From Caballeronia novacaledonica (GTDB lineage Bacteria > Pseudomonadota > Gammaproteobacteria > Burkholderiales > Burkholderiaceae), in the NCBI RefSeq assembly GCF_900258035.1, contig NZ_OGTP01000025.1, positions 37,109-101,108 of the forward strand: a stretch of DNA of 64,000 nt, given 5' to 3'. The notes beneath the pieces were generated by a model. It was not told the DNA's origin, did no database searches, and was given only the letters and a program-made list of their open reading frames with translations. Both the position numbers and the translations under genes were made by a program. Each line of letters starts with the position of its first letter. Positions within the stretch are counted from its first letter, which is position 1. Below are positions 1-8,944 of this stretch, in pieces.

Positions 1-540
1 TCGAACCTCGCCGTGCTTCATGCGCAGACCGGCAAGCGTACGCTTTTGATCGACGGCGACATGCGGCGCGGGCGCATCGCTTCGATCTTCGGACAGTACG
101 GCGGCCACGGTTTTGCGGAAGTGCTCGCGAGCAAGGCGCAGATCGATCAGGCGATTCGCGAGAGCGACGTGCCGGGCCTGTCGCTGATGACGGCGGGCCG
201 CTTCCCGGCCAATCCGTCGAAAATGCTTTCGACACCGCGCCTCACGCTCGTGCTCGATTACCTGCAGGAGCGCTTCGACCTCGTCATCATCGATACACCC
301 GCGGTGCTCGCCGTCAGCGATGCGAACCTGATCGCCGCGAACGCCGGATCGTCGGTGATCGTCGTGCGCCCGAGCGCGCAGAGCGAAGATGAACTGGAGG
401 AAGCTATCAAGCGGCTCGACCTCACCGGCGCGCGCATCGCGGGTGTGATTTTCAATGCGGTTCCCAAGCGTCGCAGCGAGAAGCGCACGTATGCGTACGC
501 GAGCATGTACACATCGAATCTTGCTACGGAAGAGGAATAG
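1..540 (+). CDS. Polysaccharide biosynthesis tyrosine autokinase, C-terminal part (5' end outside window)
   Basis: The frame is open from the first base, so this is the 3' end of a gene that starts before the window. The visible 179 residues are the second half of a BY-kinase (CpsD/Wzc-type) domain. They include the Walker A' motif LLIDGDMRRGR, the Walker B motif FDLVIIDTPAV and a C-terminal tyrosine cluster (RTYAYASMY) that would be autophosphorylated. Walker A is cut off. The family sits in the inner membrane and controls chain length and export of Wzy-dependent polysaccharides. The sequence is nearly identical over its length to the end of the complete kinase 165 bp downstream, so the two are tandem paralogues. 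Whether the missing N-terminus carries a Wzz domain cannot be seen. Confidence 0.9.
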   Translation, partial: SNLAVLHAQTGKRTLLIDGDMRRGRIASIFGQYGGHGFAEVLASKAQIDQAIRESDVPGLSLMTAGRFPANPSKMLSTPRLTLVLDYLQERFDLVIIDTPAVLAVSDANLIAANAGSSVIVVRPSAQSEDELEEAIKRLDLTGARIAGVIFNAVPKRRSEKRTYAYASMYTSNLATEEE

Positions 541-705
541 GCACTCCGTTCCTCTGCGGACTCGCACTTTAATCGCTTGCATGAAGCGAGGCGAGCGCGC
601 CGTACATGGATACGGCAGGAGCGGTCTTTCATCCGACGTCGTTCCGCTTTCGCTGGAACCGTTTTATTCGTTGCCCGGCATTCGAATTCATGAGGATATT
701 CGCCG

Positions 706-3033
706 ATGACCACGCCCGTCCTTGGGATCGATCCCGTGCCCACACGCACGCGGACCGATAACTTTTCTGCCGATGATTTCTGGAAGCTGATTGTCGACGA
801 TGTGTGGCTCGTGATCGCGATCGCGCTCCTGGTGACGGGCGCCGCGACGCTTTACGCGTTCGTCGCGACGCCGGTTTATTCATCCGATGCGCTCGTCAAG
901 GTCGATTATCCAAATCCGAATGCTTTCGGCGTGAACGCACAGGCACAGCAGCAAGTGGTTCCGTCCACGCTGCCAACCGACGCGGAGATGCAGATCATCC
1001 AGAGCCGCGGCGTGCTTCTGCCGGTTATCAAGAAGTATCATCAGGACCAGTCGGTTACGCCGCGTCAGGTGCCGCTGATCGGACGTATCTCCGAGTTGTT
1101 CGCTACGCCGGGTCAACCCATGGCGCCCTTCCTCGGTCTCAAGTCGTTTGCCTGGGGCGGCGAGGTTGCGAACGTGAGCACGCTGGATGTGCCGCCGCGC
1201 CTGGAAAACAAGACGCTCGTTCTGCGCGTTCTATCGCAAGACGCTTATGAGCTCACCGATCCCGACGGCAATCCGATCCTGCATGGCGCAGTCGGACGGC
1301 TGATCAGCGCGGATGGCACGTCCATCCTCATAGACAAGCTGGTTGCGCGGCCCGGCACCGAGTTCAAGGTCGTGCGCTATAGCGACTATCAGGCAGTCGC
1401 GCGTTTCCTGAAGAGCCTGAAAGTCATGGAGTCGATGAAAGATTCCGGCGTCGTGCAAATCGTCTATGAGAACGACGACCCGAGACTCGCACAAGAAATT
1501 ACGAACGCGATTGCACAGACTTATATTGCGGCGCACGTCGATCAACATCGTGAAGAAGCGAGCGTCACGCGCAACTTCATCATCGGCGAACTGCCGCGTC
1601 TCGAGCGCGAATTGCAGCGCACCGAAAGCGAATTGAGCGACTACCGCAAGTCTTCCAATTCGATGCAACCGGGCACCGAGGCGTCGTCATATCTTCAGGG
1701 CAGTATCGACATCGAACGGCAGATCGCCACCCTCACGATGCAGCGCGCTCAGGAGTCGAGCCGCTTCGTGCCGGGCTCACGCGAAGTGCGCACCATCGAC
1801 GAGCAACTCGCCACGCTGAACGCGCAGAAACAGGCATTCGATAAACGCTTCGGGCAACTCCCTGTGTCGCAGCGCAAACTGATGGACCTCACGCGCGACG
1901 CGAAAGTCGCCGAAGACGTCTATGTCGCGATGCGTGAAAAGGCGAGCGAGCTTGCCGTCACGCGCGCGGGGACCATCGGCAATGTGCATCTCATCGATTC
2001 GGCCATCTATCCGACCGATCCTTCGAAGCCCAAGCGCATGCTCATCATGGCCGGCGGCGCGGCGGGCGGCGTGATCCTGGGCATTCTGTTCGTATTCTTC
2101 CGCGACCAGCTTTCGCGCAGCGTGAAGACGCCGCACCGGGTGGAGCACCGTTTGAGCTTGCCCGTGTTCGGCGCGGTCCACTTCAGCCCGATTCAGGCGC
2201 GTCTCGACCGCACATCGAAGCCATCGCTTCTGCCTGGCAAGAATCGCCTGCCATTCTTAACGAAAGATGCATCTCCACGCGTACTGAGCGACGACCCTGA
2301 AGCGGTGTCGAGCGCCGACCGGAGTCACGCGCTCTCGGCCTTCGGCACTCGCGACATGGCCGTGGAAGCGTTGCGCGCGGTGCATGCGTCGCTCATGCTG
2401 GACATCGCGCCCGCGCCGAACAAGGTGCTCGCGGTCGTGGGCGCGACGCCGGGAACGGGGAAGACATTCGTCGCGTCGAATCTGGCCGTGCTGCATGCAC
2501 AGACCGGCAAGCGAACGCTTTTGATCGACGGCGACATGCGGCGCGGGCGCATCGCTTCGATCTTCGGACAGCACGGCGGCATTGGCTTTTCCGAAGTGCT
2601 CGCGAGCAAGGTGCACGTCGATGATGCGATCCGTCATCTCGATGTGCCGGGCCTTTCGTTGATGACGGCGGGCCGCTTCCCCGCCAATCCGTCGAAGATG
2701 CTTTCGACGCCGCGCCTCACGCTGATTCTCGACTACCTGCAGGCGCAGTTCGATCTCGTCATCATCGATACCCCGGCGGTGCTCGCCGTCAGCGATGCCA
2801 ATCTGATCGCTGCGAACGCTGGGTCGTCGGTGATGGTGGTGCGTCCGGGTGCGCAGAGCGAAGACGAACTGCAGGAGGCCATCAAGCGCCTCGACCTGAC
2901 CGGCGCGCGCATCGCGGGCGTGATCTTCAATGCGGTTCCGAAACGCCGCAGCGAGAGACGCACGTATGCTTACGCGAGCGCGTACATGTCGCATTCCGAC
3001 ATCGACGGGGAACACGCGCACCGCTCCGCCTGA
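706..3033 (+). CDS. Wzc-type polysaccharide co-polymerase and tyrosine autokinase
   Basis: 775 residues, the usual length for the family. An N-terminal transmembrane segment (about residues 33-53) starts a Wzz domain. A periplasmic coiled-coil/GNVR region follows, then a second membrane segment (about 445-465) and a cytoplasmic BY-kinase domain. Kinase motifs are all present: Walker A GATPGTGKT at 579-587, Walker A' with D608 and D610, Walker B FDLVIIDTP at 682-690. Tyrosines 754, 756 and 760 form the C-terminal phosphorylation cluster. The start is supported by GAGGA nine bases upstream of ATG. The protein should regulate polymerisation and export of an exopolysaccharide. It lies between a tandem kinase paralogue and a secreted glycosidase. 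Confidence 0.93.
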   Translation: MTTPVLGIDPVPTRTRTDNFSADDFWKLIVDDVWLVIAIALLVTGAATLYAFVATPVYSSDALVKVDYPNPNAFGVNAQAQQQVVPSTLPTDAEMQIIQSRGVLLPVIKKYHQDQSVTPRQVPLIGRISELFATPGQPMAPFLGLKSFAWGGEVANVSTLDVPPRLENKTLVLRVLSQDAYELTDPDGNPILHGAVGRLISADGTSILIDKLVARPGTEFKVVRYSDYQAVARFLKSLKVMESMKDSGVVQIVYENDDPRLAQEITNAIAQTYIAAHVDQHREEASVTRNFIIGELPRLERELQRTESELSDYRKSSNSMQPGTEASSYLQGSIDIERQIATLTMQRAQESSRFVPGSREVRTIDEQLATLNAQKQAFDKRFGQLPVSQRKLMDLTRDAKVAEDVYVAMREKASELAVTRAGTIGNVHLIDSAIYPTDPSKPKRMLIMAGGAAGGVILGILFVFFRDQLSRSVKTPHRVEHRLSLPVFGAVHFSPIQARLDRTSKPSLLPGKNRLPFLTKDASPRVLSDDPEAVSSADRSHALSAFGTRDMAVEALRAVHASLMLDIAPAPNKVLAVVGATPGTGKTFVASNLAVLHAQTGKRTLLIDGDMRRGRIASIFGQHGGIGFSEVLASKVHVDDAIRHLDVPGLSLMTAGRFPANPSKMLSTPRLTLILDYLQAQFDLVIIDTPAVLAVSDANLIAANAGSSVMVVRPGAQSEDELQEAIKRLDLTGARIAGVIFNAVPKRRSERRTYAYASAYMSHSDIDGEHAHRSA

Positions 3034-3106
3034 ACCGACCGTGGACCGCCGCATATCACGCGGCCGGCGGACTCGTGCCTCGAATCCGCCGACAACAGGG
3101 AAATCA

Positions 3107-4795
3107 ATGTCTGTCACTTGCATGAAGCGCAAGCTGCCGCGCTCTACGCGGCACGCCAGTCGGATGCCACGCGTCACGTTAATTGCCGCCCGGTTGGCAA
3201 TCATGGCCGCAGCCGGCCCGGCCTTCGCCCACGACGGACTGCAGTTGATGAACGCGCCAGGCGCACTCATCAGCGACGATGCGGGCAGCAAGCGCATCGA
3301 TTTCAAAATCGAGAACGCAAGCGTGTCGGATGGAGATCAGGTCGTCGCGAAGCTCTATCGCTACGACGATAACGCCGAAATTTCGCAGCCGTCGATCGGG
3401 AGATATCGCGTCTTGCCGACAACGAGCAGCGGCGGCGCGCAGATATCGGTCAACGTGTCCCTGCCGGGCGCCGGTCTCTATGTGCTCGACACGCAAGTCG
3501 TATCGAAGGACGGTGTCGAGAAAGATTCGCTCAAGGTCAGTCTCGCCGCGCTCGCCTCGGGAAACGGCAGCTTCAGCGAGGCCGGCGTGCAGACTCATTT
3601 CGCACACCGAAAGGGTGTGCCCGCCATCGTGCTGCCGCTTGTCAAGCGAGCGGGCTTCACGTGGATTCGCGACGAGGTGTACTGGAGCGACATCGAGAAA
3701 ACGCCGGGCCAGTTTCAACTTCCGCGCAACGACAACGAGTATGGCGGCTATGTCCGTCAGGCGGTGCGGATGAACCTGAAGCCGCTGATCGAACTCGACT
3801 TCGGAAACCGGCGCACTTACCCCGATCTCTTCAAAGGACCGCAAGGCTTTCCACAGACACAACAGGAGCGCGATCTCTTCGTGCGTTACGTCGAGAAAGT
3901 CGTCGGTTTCTATCGTGACTACGTCAAGACATGGGAAGTATGGAACGAGCCGGAATTTGCGAGCATCGGCTATGACAAGTACATCGCGCTGCTAAAGCCG
4001 GTTTATGGCGCGATCAAAAAACTGAGCCCCGACGCGAACGTCGTTTCGTGTGGCGGCGGCGGGGCCGGCGGCGGCCCCGGCGGCGATTGCATCGTGGCGA
4101 TCGCGAAGGCAGGTGCGCTCGAGTATCAGGACGGCTTCAGCATTCATCCGTATATGTCGCCGTACGATCCCGATCTCGGCTACGCAGCGAAGGGTTCGCC
4201 GCTCGAGCGGGTCAATGTATCGAGCGTATGGCCGCATCTGCAGCGCACGGTGCAGGCTCATCCGAGACCGGACGTGGGACCGCTCAAGCTGTACATCACG
4301 GAGATCGGCTGGCCGTCGAGTCCGACGGACGCGGGTTTGTCGGAGCGCAAGCAGGCGGCCGCGGCGGCGCGCACGTTCCTGCTCTCGCGGCGCTTCGACA
4401 CGATGCAGACGGTGATCTGGTATGACTTCGTCGACGACGGAGTCAACCCCGGCGACAAGGAATCCAACTTCGGCTTGCTGCGGCTCGATCTTTCGCCGAA
4501 GCCGGCTTATGTCGCCGCCGCGACGCTATTTCGCACCGTCGGCGCGCGCAAGTGGAATCGCGCGTTCGTCGATGACGCGACGACCAAGATCTATCAATAC
4601 GGCGCCGACGATCGCGTGATCGCGGGCTGGAGAAGCGATGCCGATGCCGATCCGATCCTCACGCCGGCGCCCATTCCGCCGGGAAGATACACGCAGATCG
4701 ACTGGCAGGGTTCGACCTCGACTGTCGAAGTCAAAGAAGGATTCAAGTGGAAACTCGGCGCATTGCCGAAGTATCTGGTTCCGGCAAAACAATGA
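3107..4795 (+). CDS. Secreted glycoside hydrolase, PslG/GH39-like
   Basis: 562 residues from the ATG at 3107, which follows ACAGGGA; an internal ATG at 3122 is an alternative. A Sec signal peptide ends with AFA near residue 41, so the protein is exported to the periplasm or beyond. A beta-sandwich-like segment precedes a (beta/alpha)8 barrel. The clan GH-A glutamates are recognisable: the acid/base E281 in WNEP and the likely nucleophile E399 in ITEIGWP. PslG, a GH39-type enzyme, cuts the polymer of its own exopolysaccharide locus. A similar trimming or release role is inferred here because the gene follows the chain-length kinase by 73 bp on the same strand. Substrate unknown. Confidence 0.82.
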   Translation: MSVTCMKRKLPRSTRHASRMPRVTLIAARLAIMAAAGPAFAHDGLQLMNAPGALISDDAGSKRIDFKIENASVSDGDQVVAKLYRYDDNAEISQPSIGRYRVLPTTSSGGAQISVNVSLPGAGLYVLDTQVVSKDGVEKDSLKVSLAALASGNGSFSEAGVQTHFAHRKGVPAIVLPLVKRAGFTWIRDEVYWSDIEKTPGQFQLPRNDNEYGGYVRQAVRMNLKPLIELDFGNRRTYPDLFKGPQGFPQTQQERDLFVRYVEKVVGFYRDYVKTWEVWNEPEFASIGYDKYIALLKPVYGAIKKLSPDANVVSCGGGGAGGGPGGDCIVAIAKAGALEYQDGFSIHPYMSPYDPDLGYAAKGSPLERVNVSSVWPHLQRTVQAHPRPDVGPLKLYITEIGWPSSPTDAGLSERKQAAAAARTFLLSRRFDTMQTVIWYDFVDDGVNPGDKESNFGLLRLDLSPKPAYVAAATLFRTVGARKWNRAFVDDATTKIYQYGADDRVIAGWRSDADADPILTPAPIPPGRYTQIDWQGSTSTVEVKEGFKWKLGALPKYLVPAKQ

Positions 4796-4824
4796 AGCGA
4801 TACGGACGCGAAGCGGCTGGAACA

Positions 4825-4851
4825 CGCTCCGGCATACGGCGAGCCGGAGCG
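4825..4851. terminator. Hairpin between convergent glycosidase genes
   Basis: A perfect 9-bp stem CGCTCCGGC / GCCGGAGCG with a 9-base loop lies between the stop codons of the two convergent glycosidase genes. The position fits a bidirectional terminator, but neither strand has a T tract after the stem, so termination strength is uncertain. Confidence 0.45.
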
Positions 4852-4869
4852 ATTCATGCCGGCGCGCGC

Positions 4870-6273
4870 TTAAACCGGATTCGCCTTGACGAAGTTCTTG
4901 TAGGCCGTGTACGCCGACGTCTTGGTGACGCCATCGCCCTTCACGAGCCCGAAGGAGTCGTCGATTACCGCGTACATCATCACGGACTGGAGGTTGTACT
5001 TGTCCTTGACCGATTTATATTCGGTCAGGGCCTTGGTGACATACGCGGCTTGCTGATCCGCGGTGTCCGACGGACCGTGCCAGCCCCATTCCGTCAACCA
5101 GATCGGTACGCCGAACGAATCCTTCAGCGCCTGGAGCACGTCGAAGCACTGGTTGTTGATCCAGCCGCACACCACGTCGCCCGAGCTTTCGTACCAGTGG
5201 TAGCAGGTGAAGTCCCAGCGAATCGTCGCCGCGCCGCTCACGCCGTTCGCCGTGCCATTCGGCGTGATGCCGTTCCACAGCATCTGCAGCGCGCGGAAGG
5301 CCAGCGGAATGCCGACGTTGACGCCGACCTTGATCGTCGGATCGATGGCGCGGACACCGTCGACCATGCCGCGGATCACGCCACGATACGGAAGCCACGT
5401 CTTGGGGTCGTAGTTGCTGGTGAGGTTGCCGTTGCCGTTGACCCGCACCGGCACTTCGAGCTCGTTGCCGCACTCGATGTACTGCACCAGTCCCTTGAGA
5501 TTCTGCGTGACGCCGGTCGCGAGGTTATAGCCGAGCGTATAGGCCGCCGACTCGCTGAGCGAAGTATTCCAGCCCACCGAGCTCGGATTGAGCACCGGCA
5601 GAATGGACACGCCGCTGTTTGCGAACGCGCCCGTCAGCGCGCGCGCGACGATGTTCGCCATGGCGGGCGTCGCAACGTCCGCGCGGTAGTTCGTCACGCC
5701 CAGATCCTTGAGGATCGCGAGCTGCGAGGCTGCCGTCATCGTGTTGTAGATGCTGCCGGCGCCCCAGGCCAGGTGACCGTTCATGCCGTAGAAGAGCGAG
5801 CCTGCGCTCTTCACGGTGCCGCGCGGATCGGTCGTGCCGAGGTTCGCCCAGGGATTGCCGTTCTTGTACCAGATACCTGCCGAGCTCTGCGCGTAGATCG
5901 CACCGTTGTAATACACGATGAGAACCAGCGCGACGGGCGAGCCGGTCATCACGCCCGTACCGTTGCGGGTCACGCGGCCGTTGACGAGCGTCCAGACGGT
6001 GCCCGAGCTATCGGTAATGGACGACGCCGGAGGAATGGCCGTTCCGCTTGCGGAGACGGCGGCTTTGCCTACGCCTGTCGGGCCCGTTTGAGCGTTTGCA
6101 ACATCGCCCGCGGCGCCTTCGCCATCTCCTCCGCCGCCGCAGGCTGCCAGAGCGGCGCTGCCGGCGCTTGCCATCAGGAGAGACAGGAAGCTTCTGCGCG
6201 AAATCGGTGCATTACGGTCATCGATTTCGGACAACACTTGGTGCTGCTTTTTGGAAGGATGATGGTAGGACAC
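4870..6273 (-). CDS. Tat-exported lipoprotein, glycoside hydrolase
   Basis: The start is uncertain. A GTG at 6273 gives about 467 residues and a TTG at 6333 gives 487; neither has a clear Shine-Dalgarno sequence. The N-terminus has a twin-arginine motif SRRSFL, then a hydrophobic stretch and a lipobox LAAC followed by a glycine-rich linker. It is therefore predicted to be a Tat-exported lipoprotein. The body looks like a clan GH-A barrel: E in CGNELE is the likely acid/base and E in LTEWGWHGP the likely nucleophile. It shares no obvious close similarity with the convergent glycosidase, so the exopolysaccharide locus would have two different polymer-cleaving enzymes. Substrate unknown. Confidence 0.75.
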   Translation of the reverse strand: MSYHHPSKKQHQVLSEIDDRNAPISRRSFLSLLMASAGSAALAACGGGGDGEGAAGDVANAQTGPTGVGKAAVSASGTAIPPASSITDSSGTVWTLVNGRVTRNGTGVMTGSPVALVLIVYYNGAIYAQSSAGIWYKNGNPWANLGTTDPRGTVKSAGSLFYGMNGHLAWGAGSIYNTMTAASQLAILKDLGVTNYRADVATPAMANIVARALTGAFANSGVSILPVLNPSSVGWNTSLSESAAYTLGYNLATGVTQNLKGLVQYIECGNELEVPVRVNGNGNLTSNYDPKTWLPYRGVIRGMVDGVRAIDPTIKVGVNVGIPLAFRALQMLWNGITPNGTANGVSGAATIRWDFTCYHWYESSGDVVCGWINNQCFDVLQALKDSFGVPIWLTEWGWHGPSDTADQQAAYVTKALTEYKSVKDKYNLQSVMMYAVIDDSFGLVKGDGVTKTSAYTAYKNFVKANPV

Positions 6274-7038
6274 GGGAAAAAGTTCACGTTGGACTAGGAG
6301 GAGCCGGAGTATAAATTCCGAAATCTTCCTCAAACGTTTCTGAATGTAACGAAAAGGGAAAAAGGTAAACGTCCGCTATATTCATATCGTAGGTAGAAAA
6401 TCTTCCTTCATATGATTCTGAGATAGGAACAAACGTTCGCGTCGTGAAGAGCGGTGTCGGCTGAAAACATCGCGCTTTCAGGCTTCATGACACAGTCAAA
6501 ATTACGTGGAACGAGAAAAAAACGGGCCTTTTGTCTTAACTCGATGAGCATGCCGAACTATTTTTTGCGTGCACTGCACCAATAGCTGCAAGTTATGCGC
6601 TATTCGATCTGACACGAAATGAATGATTTACTGATTTCCGCTTTTTATCAGACGAATTGATGAGTTTTATTTTGCACGATCGTTTGATCTTTAGTGCTTC
6701 GGGTTATGCGCCGAAATTCGAAAGCGCGCTTTTGAATCCGGCTTAAAGGCTGCAAATTGCGACGACTCCGTCCTCGTATATGATGGTTGTCATATATCGA
6801 GGGTTGTCATATCGACATTGGTCTTATGAATGACGACACGCCGTGCATTCGACGCGGCGACGCAAAGGCGTAAAGCTCACCCCGGCGGCGCGGTGAGTTG
6901 GCGTTCAACGCCGGCTGGCAGGATTACGAGACGAACGTCCGGATACGGCAGGACACGCTGCGGAGTGCGTGCCAAGATTCGGCTTTTCGGACGCTGCGTG
7001 GCGGCGTCCGGCACGGCTATGTCGATACAGAGGAACTC
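6274..7038. other. Long AT-rich intergenic region between divergent exopolysaccharide genes
   Basis: About 765 bp without a convincing gene, visibly richer in A and T than the rest of the window, especially from 6340 to 6830. It separates the minus-strand lipoprotein glycosidase from the plus-strand Wzy-kinase fusion and so should hold both promoters. The only ordered elements I see are the palindrome and half-site at 6777-6812. The low GC content could reflect an H-NS-type silenced region or horizontally acquired DNA; the sequence alone does not decide. Confidence 0.6.
6777..6812. promoter_or_regulatory. Candidate operator: palindrome plus direct half-site
   Basis: TATATGA (6777-6783) and TCATATA (6790-6796) form a perfect 7-bp inverted repeat with a 6-bp spacer. 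The right part recurs as a direct repeat: GGTTGTCATAT at 6785-6795 and again at 6802-6812, 17 bp apart. Each copy contains TTGTCA, which could also serve as a -35 element; TATGAA at 6825-6830 would be a weak -10. The site is about 230 bp upstream of the Wzy-kinase fusion gene. Binding factor unknown. Confidence 0.4.
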
Positions 7039-8847
7039 ATGTATTCGAGGATCGTTTCCGTAATCTTCTACATGTTCTTTACCTGCGTGATTTTCAATCC
7101 GCGGGTCAATGGCTTTACGATCTATTTCTATCTTTTCGTCCCGTTTCTGGACCCGAAGTTTTTGCGTTTCCTGACCGCCACCGTGCGCAGTTGGAGTGGT
7201 CCGCTGATCGTCGCCGTGGCGGTCAGTCTTCTGGGCTCGCCAAGCGTCGCGATGCGCGTCGTATCCATTGCGATCTGCATTGGCTACCTGATGTACACGA
7301 TGGGCGCCCGCATTTGCTATCTGCATCACTGGATGGCGATCAACGTCGCGTTCGCCATCGTGCAGTTCGCGATGTATTACGTCGACAGAGGTCTTGCAGC
7401 CCAACTCGGTCCGACGCTTCTCGCGCAGACCATATGGGGCCAATATGCAACGCGCACGTACTCGAACTACTACGAGATCTTCTACTTTGCGCGGGCTTCC
7501 GGATTCTCCCGGGAAGCAGGCTTCTTTTCCTCGTTGCTCGTTGCTTCGCTGATTGCTCACCTGCTGACCGAGAAGCTCAACAAAAAGCTCGTCGCGATGT
7601 ATTGCGTCGGACTTTTTATCTGCTTCTCGAAGTCGTCGCTGATTCTGTTTATCTTCCTGGCGCTTTTTCCGCTTCGTCATAAGCTGCGCCTCGTCCATCC
7701 GCTCCTCATCTTCACGGCCTTCATGGTCGTGGTCGGTCTGGTCGGCGTTTATCTGGGCAGTCACACATTCTATGGATCGACGACGTTCGCGCACCGTCTC
7801 AACGGATACCCCTTCATGCTCGACGAAAAGTTCGAGGACCTGCTGCGCGGCGTGACTGCCGATGATGTGCGCGCGCGTTACATGTATATGCCGTCCTTCC
7901 GTCTTGTCGAAACGGAGATCGCTTCCGGCGTTCCGTTCGCCGGCCTCCCCGCGAGTATTGCGGAGATGGGATTGTTCAGCGCGCTGCTGCTGTTCGGAGT
8001 CGTCGCCTTCACCGCCAACGATGGCTTCGTCATGCTTCTGCTGCTCTTGCTCACGTCGACGGTCAGCATTACGACCGTGACATCGTTCGTGCCGATCGCG
8101 TACCTGATCATGTACTGGCCCAAGTTCGCGGCCTATCGCGCGAAACGCACATGGTTCATGCAGGAACGCTTCGCGCTGACACCGCTCGATAGCTTCGACT
8201 TCAGACGAACGAAACGTTTCCGCTTCGCCGGTGCGCCGTGGAAACGCAAGGTGCTCGTCGTGACGGGACCGGCACAGCGCTCGGGCAAGACATTCGTGGC
8301 CGCCAATCTGGCCGGCATCAACGCCGCCGGCGGCAAACGCGTGTTACTCATAGACGGCGACTTGCGACGTGGCCGGATCGCGTTCCTGTTCGCGCTCTCC
8401 GGTAGCGCGGGACTCGCGCAAGTCCTCGAAGGCAAAGCCGATGCCGACCGCGTGATCCGCTCCGTTGGCACCTCCGGGGTCTTCGACGTGATTCCCGCAG
8501 GCGAATTGCATGTCGATCCGATGCAATTGCTCTCCAATGGACGTCTGCCGCGAATGCTGCAACAACTGGCACTCCACTACGATCTCATCATCATCGATAC
8601 GCCCGCGGTGTTCTCCGTCGATGATGCCTGCCTGATCGCGCCGCTTGGCGGGTCCACCGTGCTGGTCGCGCAGCCCGGCGCGCGCAGCCGCGACGAGCTC
8701 GAAGAGGCTGTGAAGCAACTCGACGGGACCGGCGCGAATATCGTCGGCGTCGTGTTCAACGCTATGCCGTCTCCCAGCGCGGAACGTCCGCGCGCCCAAT
8801 CCGGCGGATATACGGCGAGACATCGGCGCCCTTCTATTCCTTTTTGA
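7039..8847 (+). CDS. O-antigen polymerase/ligase-like membrane domain fused to a BY-kinase domain
   Basis: 602 residues from the ATG at 7039, preceded by AGAGGA; the frame is open further upstream but without a good start. Residues 1 to about 375 contain many hydrophobic segments. They include an ARASGFSREAGF stretch, which recalls the conserved R...G.f.EP pattern of Wzy/WaaL proteins, and a long loop before the last membrane helices. After a basic linker, residues from about 400 form a BY-kinase: Walker A GPAQRSGKT at 410-418, Walker A' LLIDGDLRRGR ending at 445, Walker B YDLIIIDTP with D520. The usual C-terminal tyrosine cluster is reduced to a single tyrosine. The kinase normally belongs to Wzc, which partners Wzy in trans, so this fusion is unusual. 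Confidence 0.8.
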   Translation: MYSRIVSVIFYMFFTCVIFNPRVNGFTIYFYLFVPFLDPKFLRFLTATVRSWSGPLIVAVAVSLLGSPSVAMRVVSIAICIGYLMYTMGARICYLHHWMAINVAFAIVQFAMYYVDRGLAAQLGPTLLAQTIWGQYATRTYSNYYEIFYFARASGFSREAGFFSSLLVASLIAHLLTEKLNKKLVAMYCVGLFICFSKSSLILFIFLALFPLRHKLRLVHPLLIFTAFMVVVGLVGVYLGSHTFYGSTTFAHRLNGYPFMLDEKFEDLLRGVTADDVRARYMYMPSFRLVETEIASGVPFAGLPASIAEMGLFSALLLFGVVAFTANDGFVMLLLLLLTSTVSITTVTSFVPIAYLIMYWPKFAAYRAKRTWFMQERFALTPLDSFDFRRTKRFRFAGAPWKRKVLVVTGPAQRSGKTFVAANLAGINAAGGKRVLLIDGDLRRGRIAFLFALSGSAGLAQVLEGKADADRVIRSVGTSGVFDVIPAGELHVDPMQLLSNGRLPRMLQQLALHYDLIIIDTPAVFSVDDACLIAPLGGSTVLVAQPGARSRDELEEAVKQLDGTGANIVGVVFNAMPSPSAERPRAQSGGYTARHRRPSIPF

Positions 8848-8882
8848 AGCGATGGGCATTGAAGCTTCAACTCGTCATCGCT
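8848..8882. terminator. Interrupted hairpin after the fusion gene
   Basis: AGCGATG (8848-8854) pairs with CATCGCT (8876-8882). Inside lies a perfect 12-bp palindrome TTGAAGCTTCAA at 8859-8870. It begins directly after the stop codon and immediately precedes the T-tailed hairpin at 8883, so it probably belongs to the 3' end structure of the transcript. Confidence 0.4.
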
Positions 8883-8903
8883 AGCGGATCGATGCCGCTT
8901 TTT
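8883..8903 (+). terminator. Rho-independent terminator candidate
   Basis: AGCGG (8883-8887), a 7-base loop, CCGCT (8895-8899) and a run of T to 8903. The stem is short but GC-rich. It lies 35 bp after the stop codon of the Wzy-kinase fusion gene and marks the probable end of the exopolysaccharide locus. Confidence 0.5.
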
Positions 8904-8944
8904 GCTTCGGATACCTATTCATCTGGAACCGAGGCGATATCGCT

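Noticed and set aside
6830..7063. Small plus-strand gene just upstream of the Wzy-kinase fusion
   Set aside because: Arg-rich translation without ribosome site that runs into the well-supported start at 7039 in another frame.
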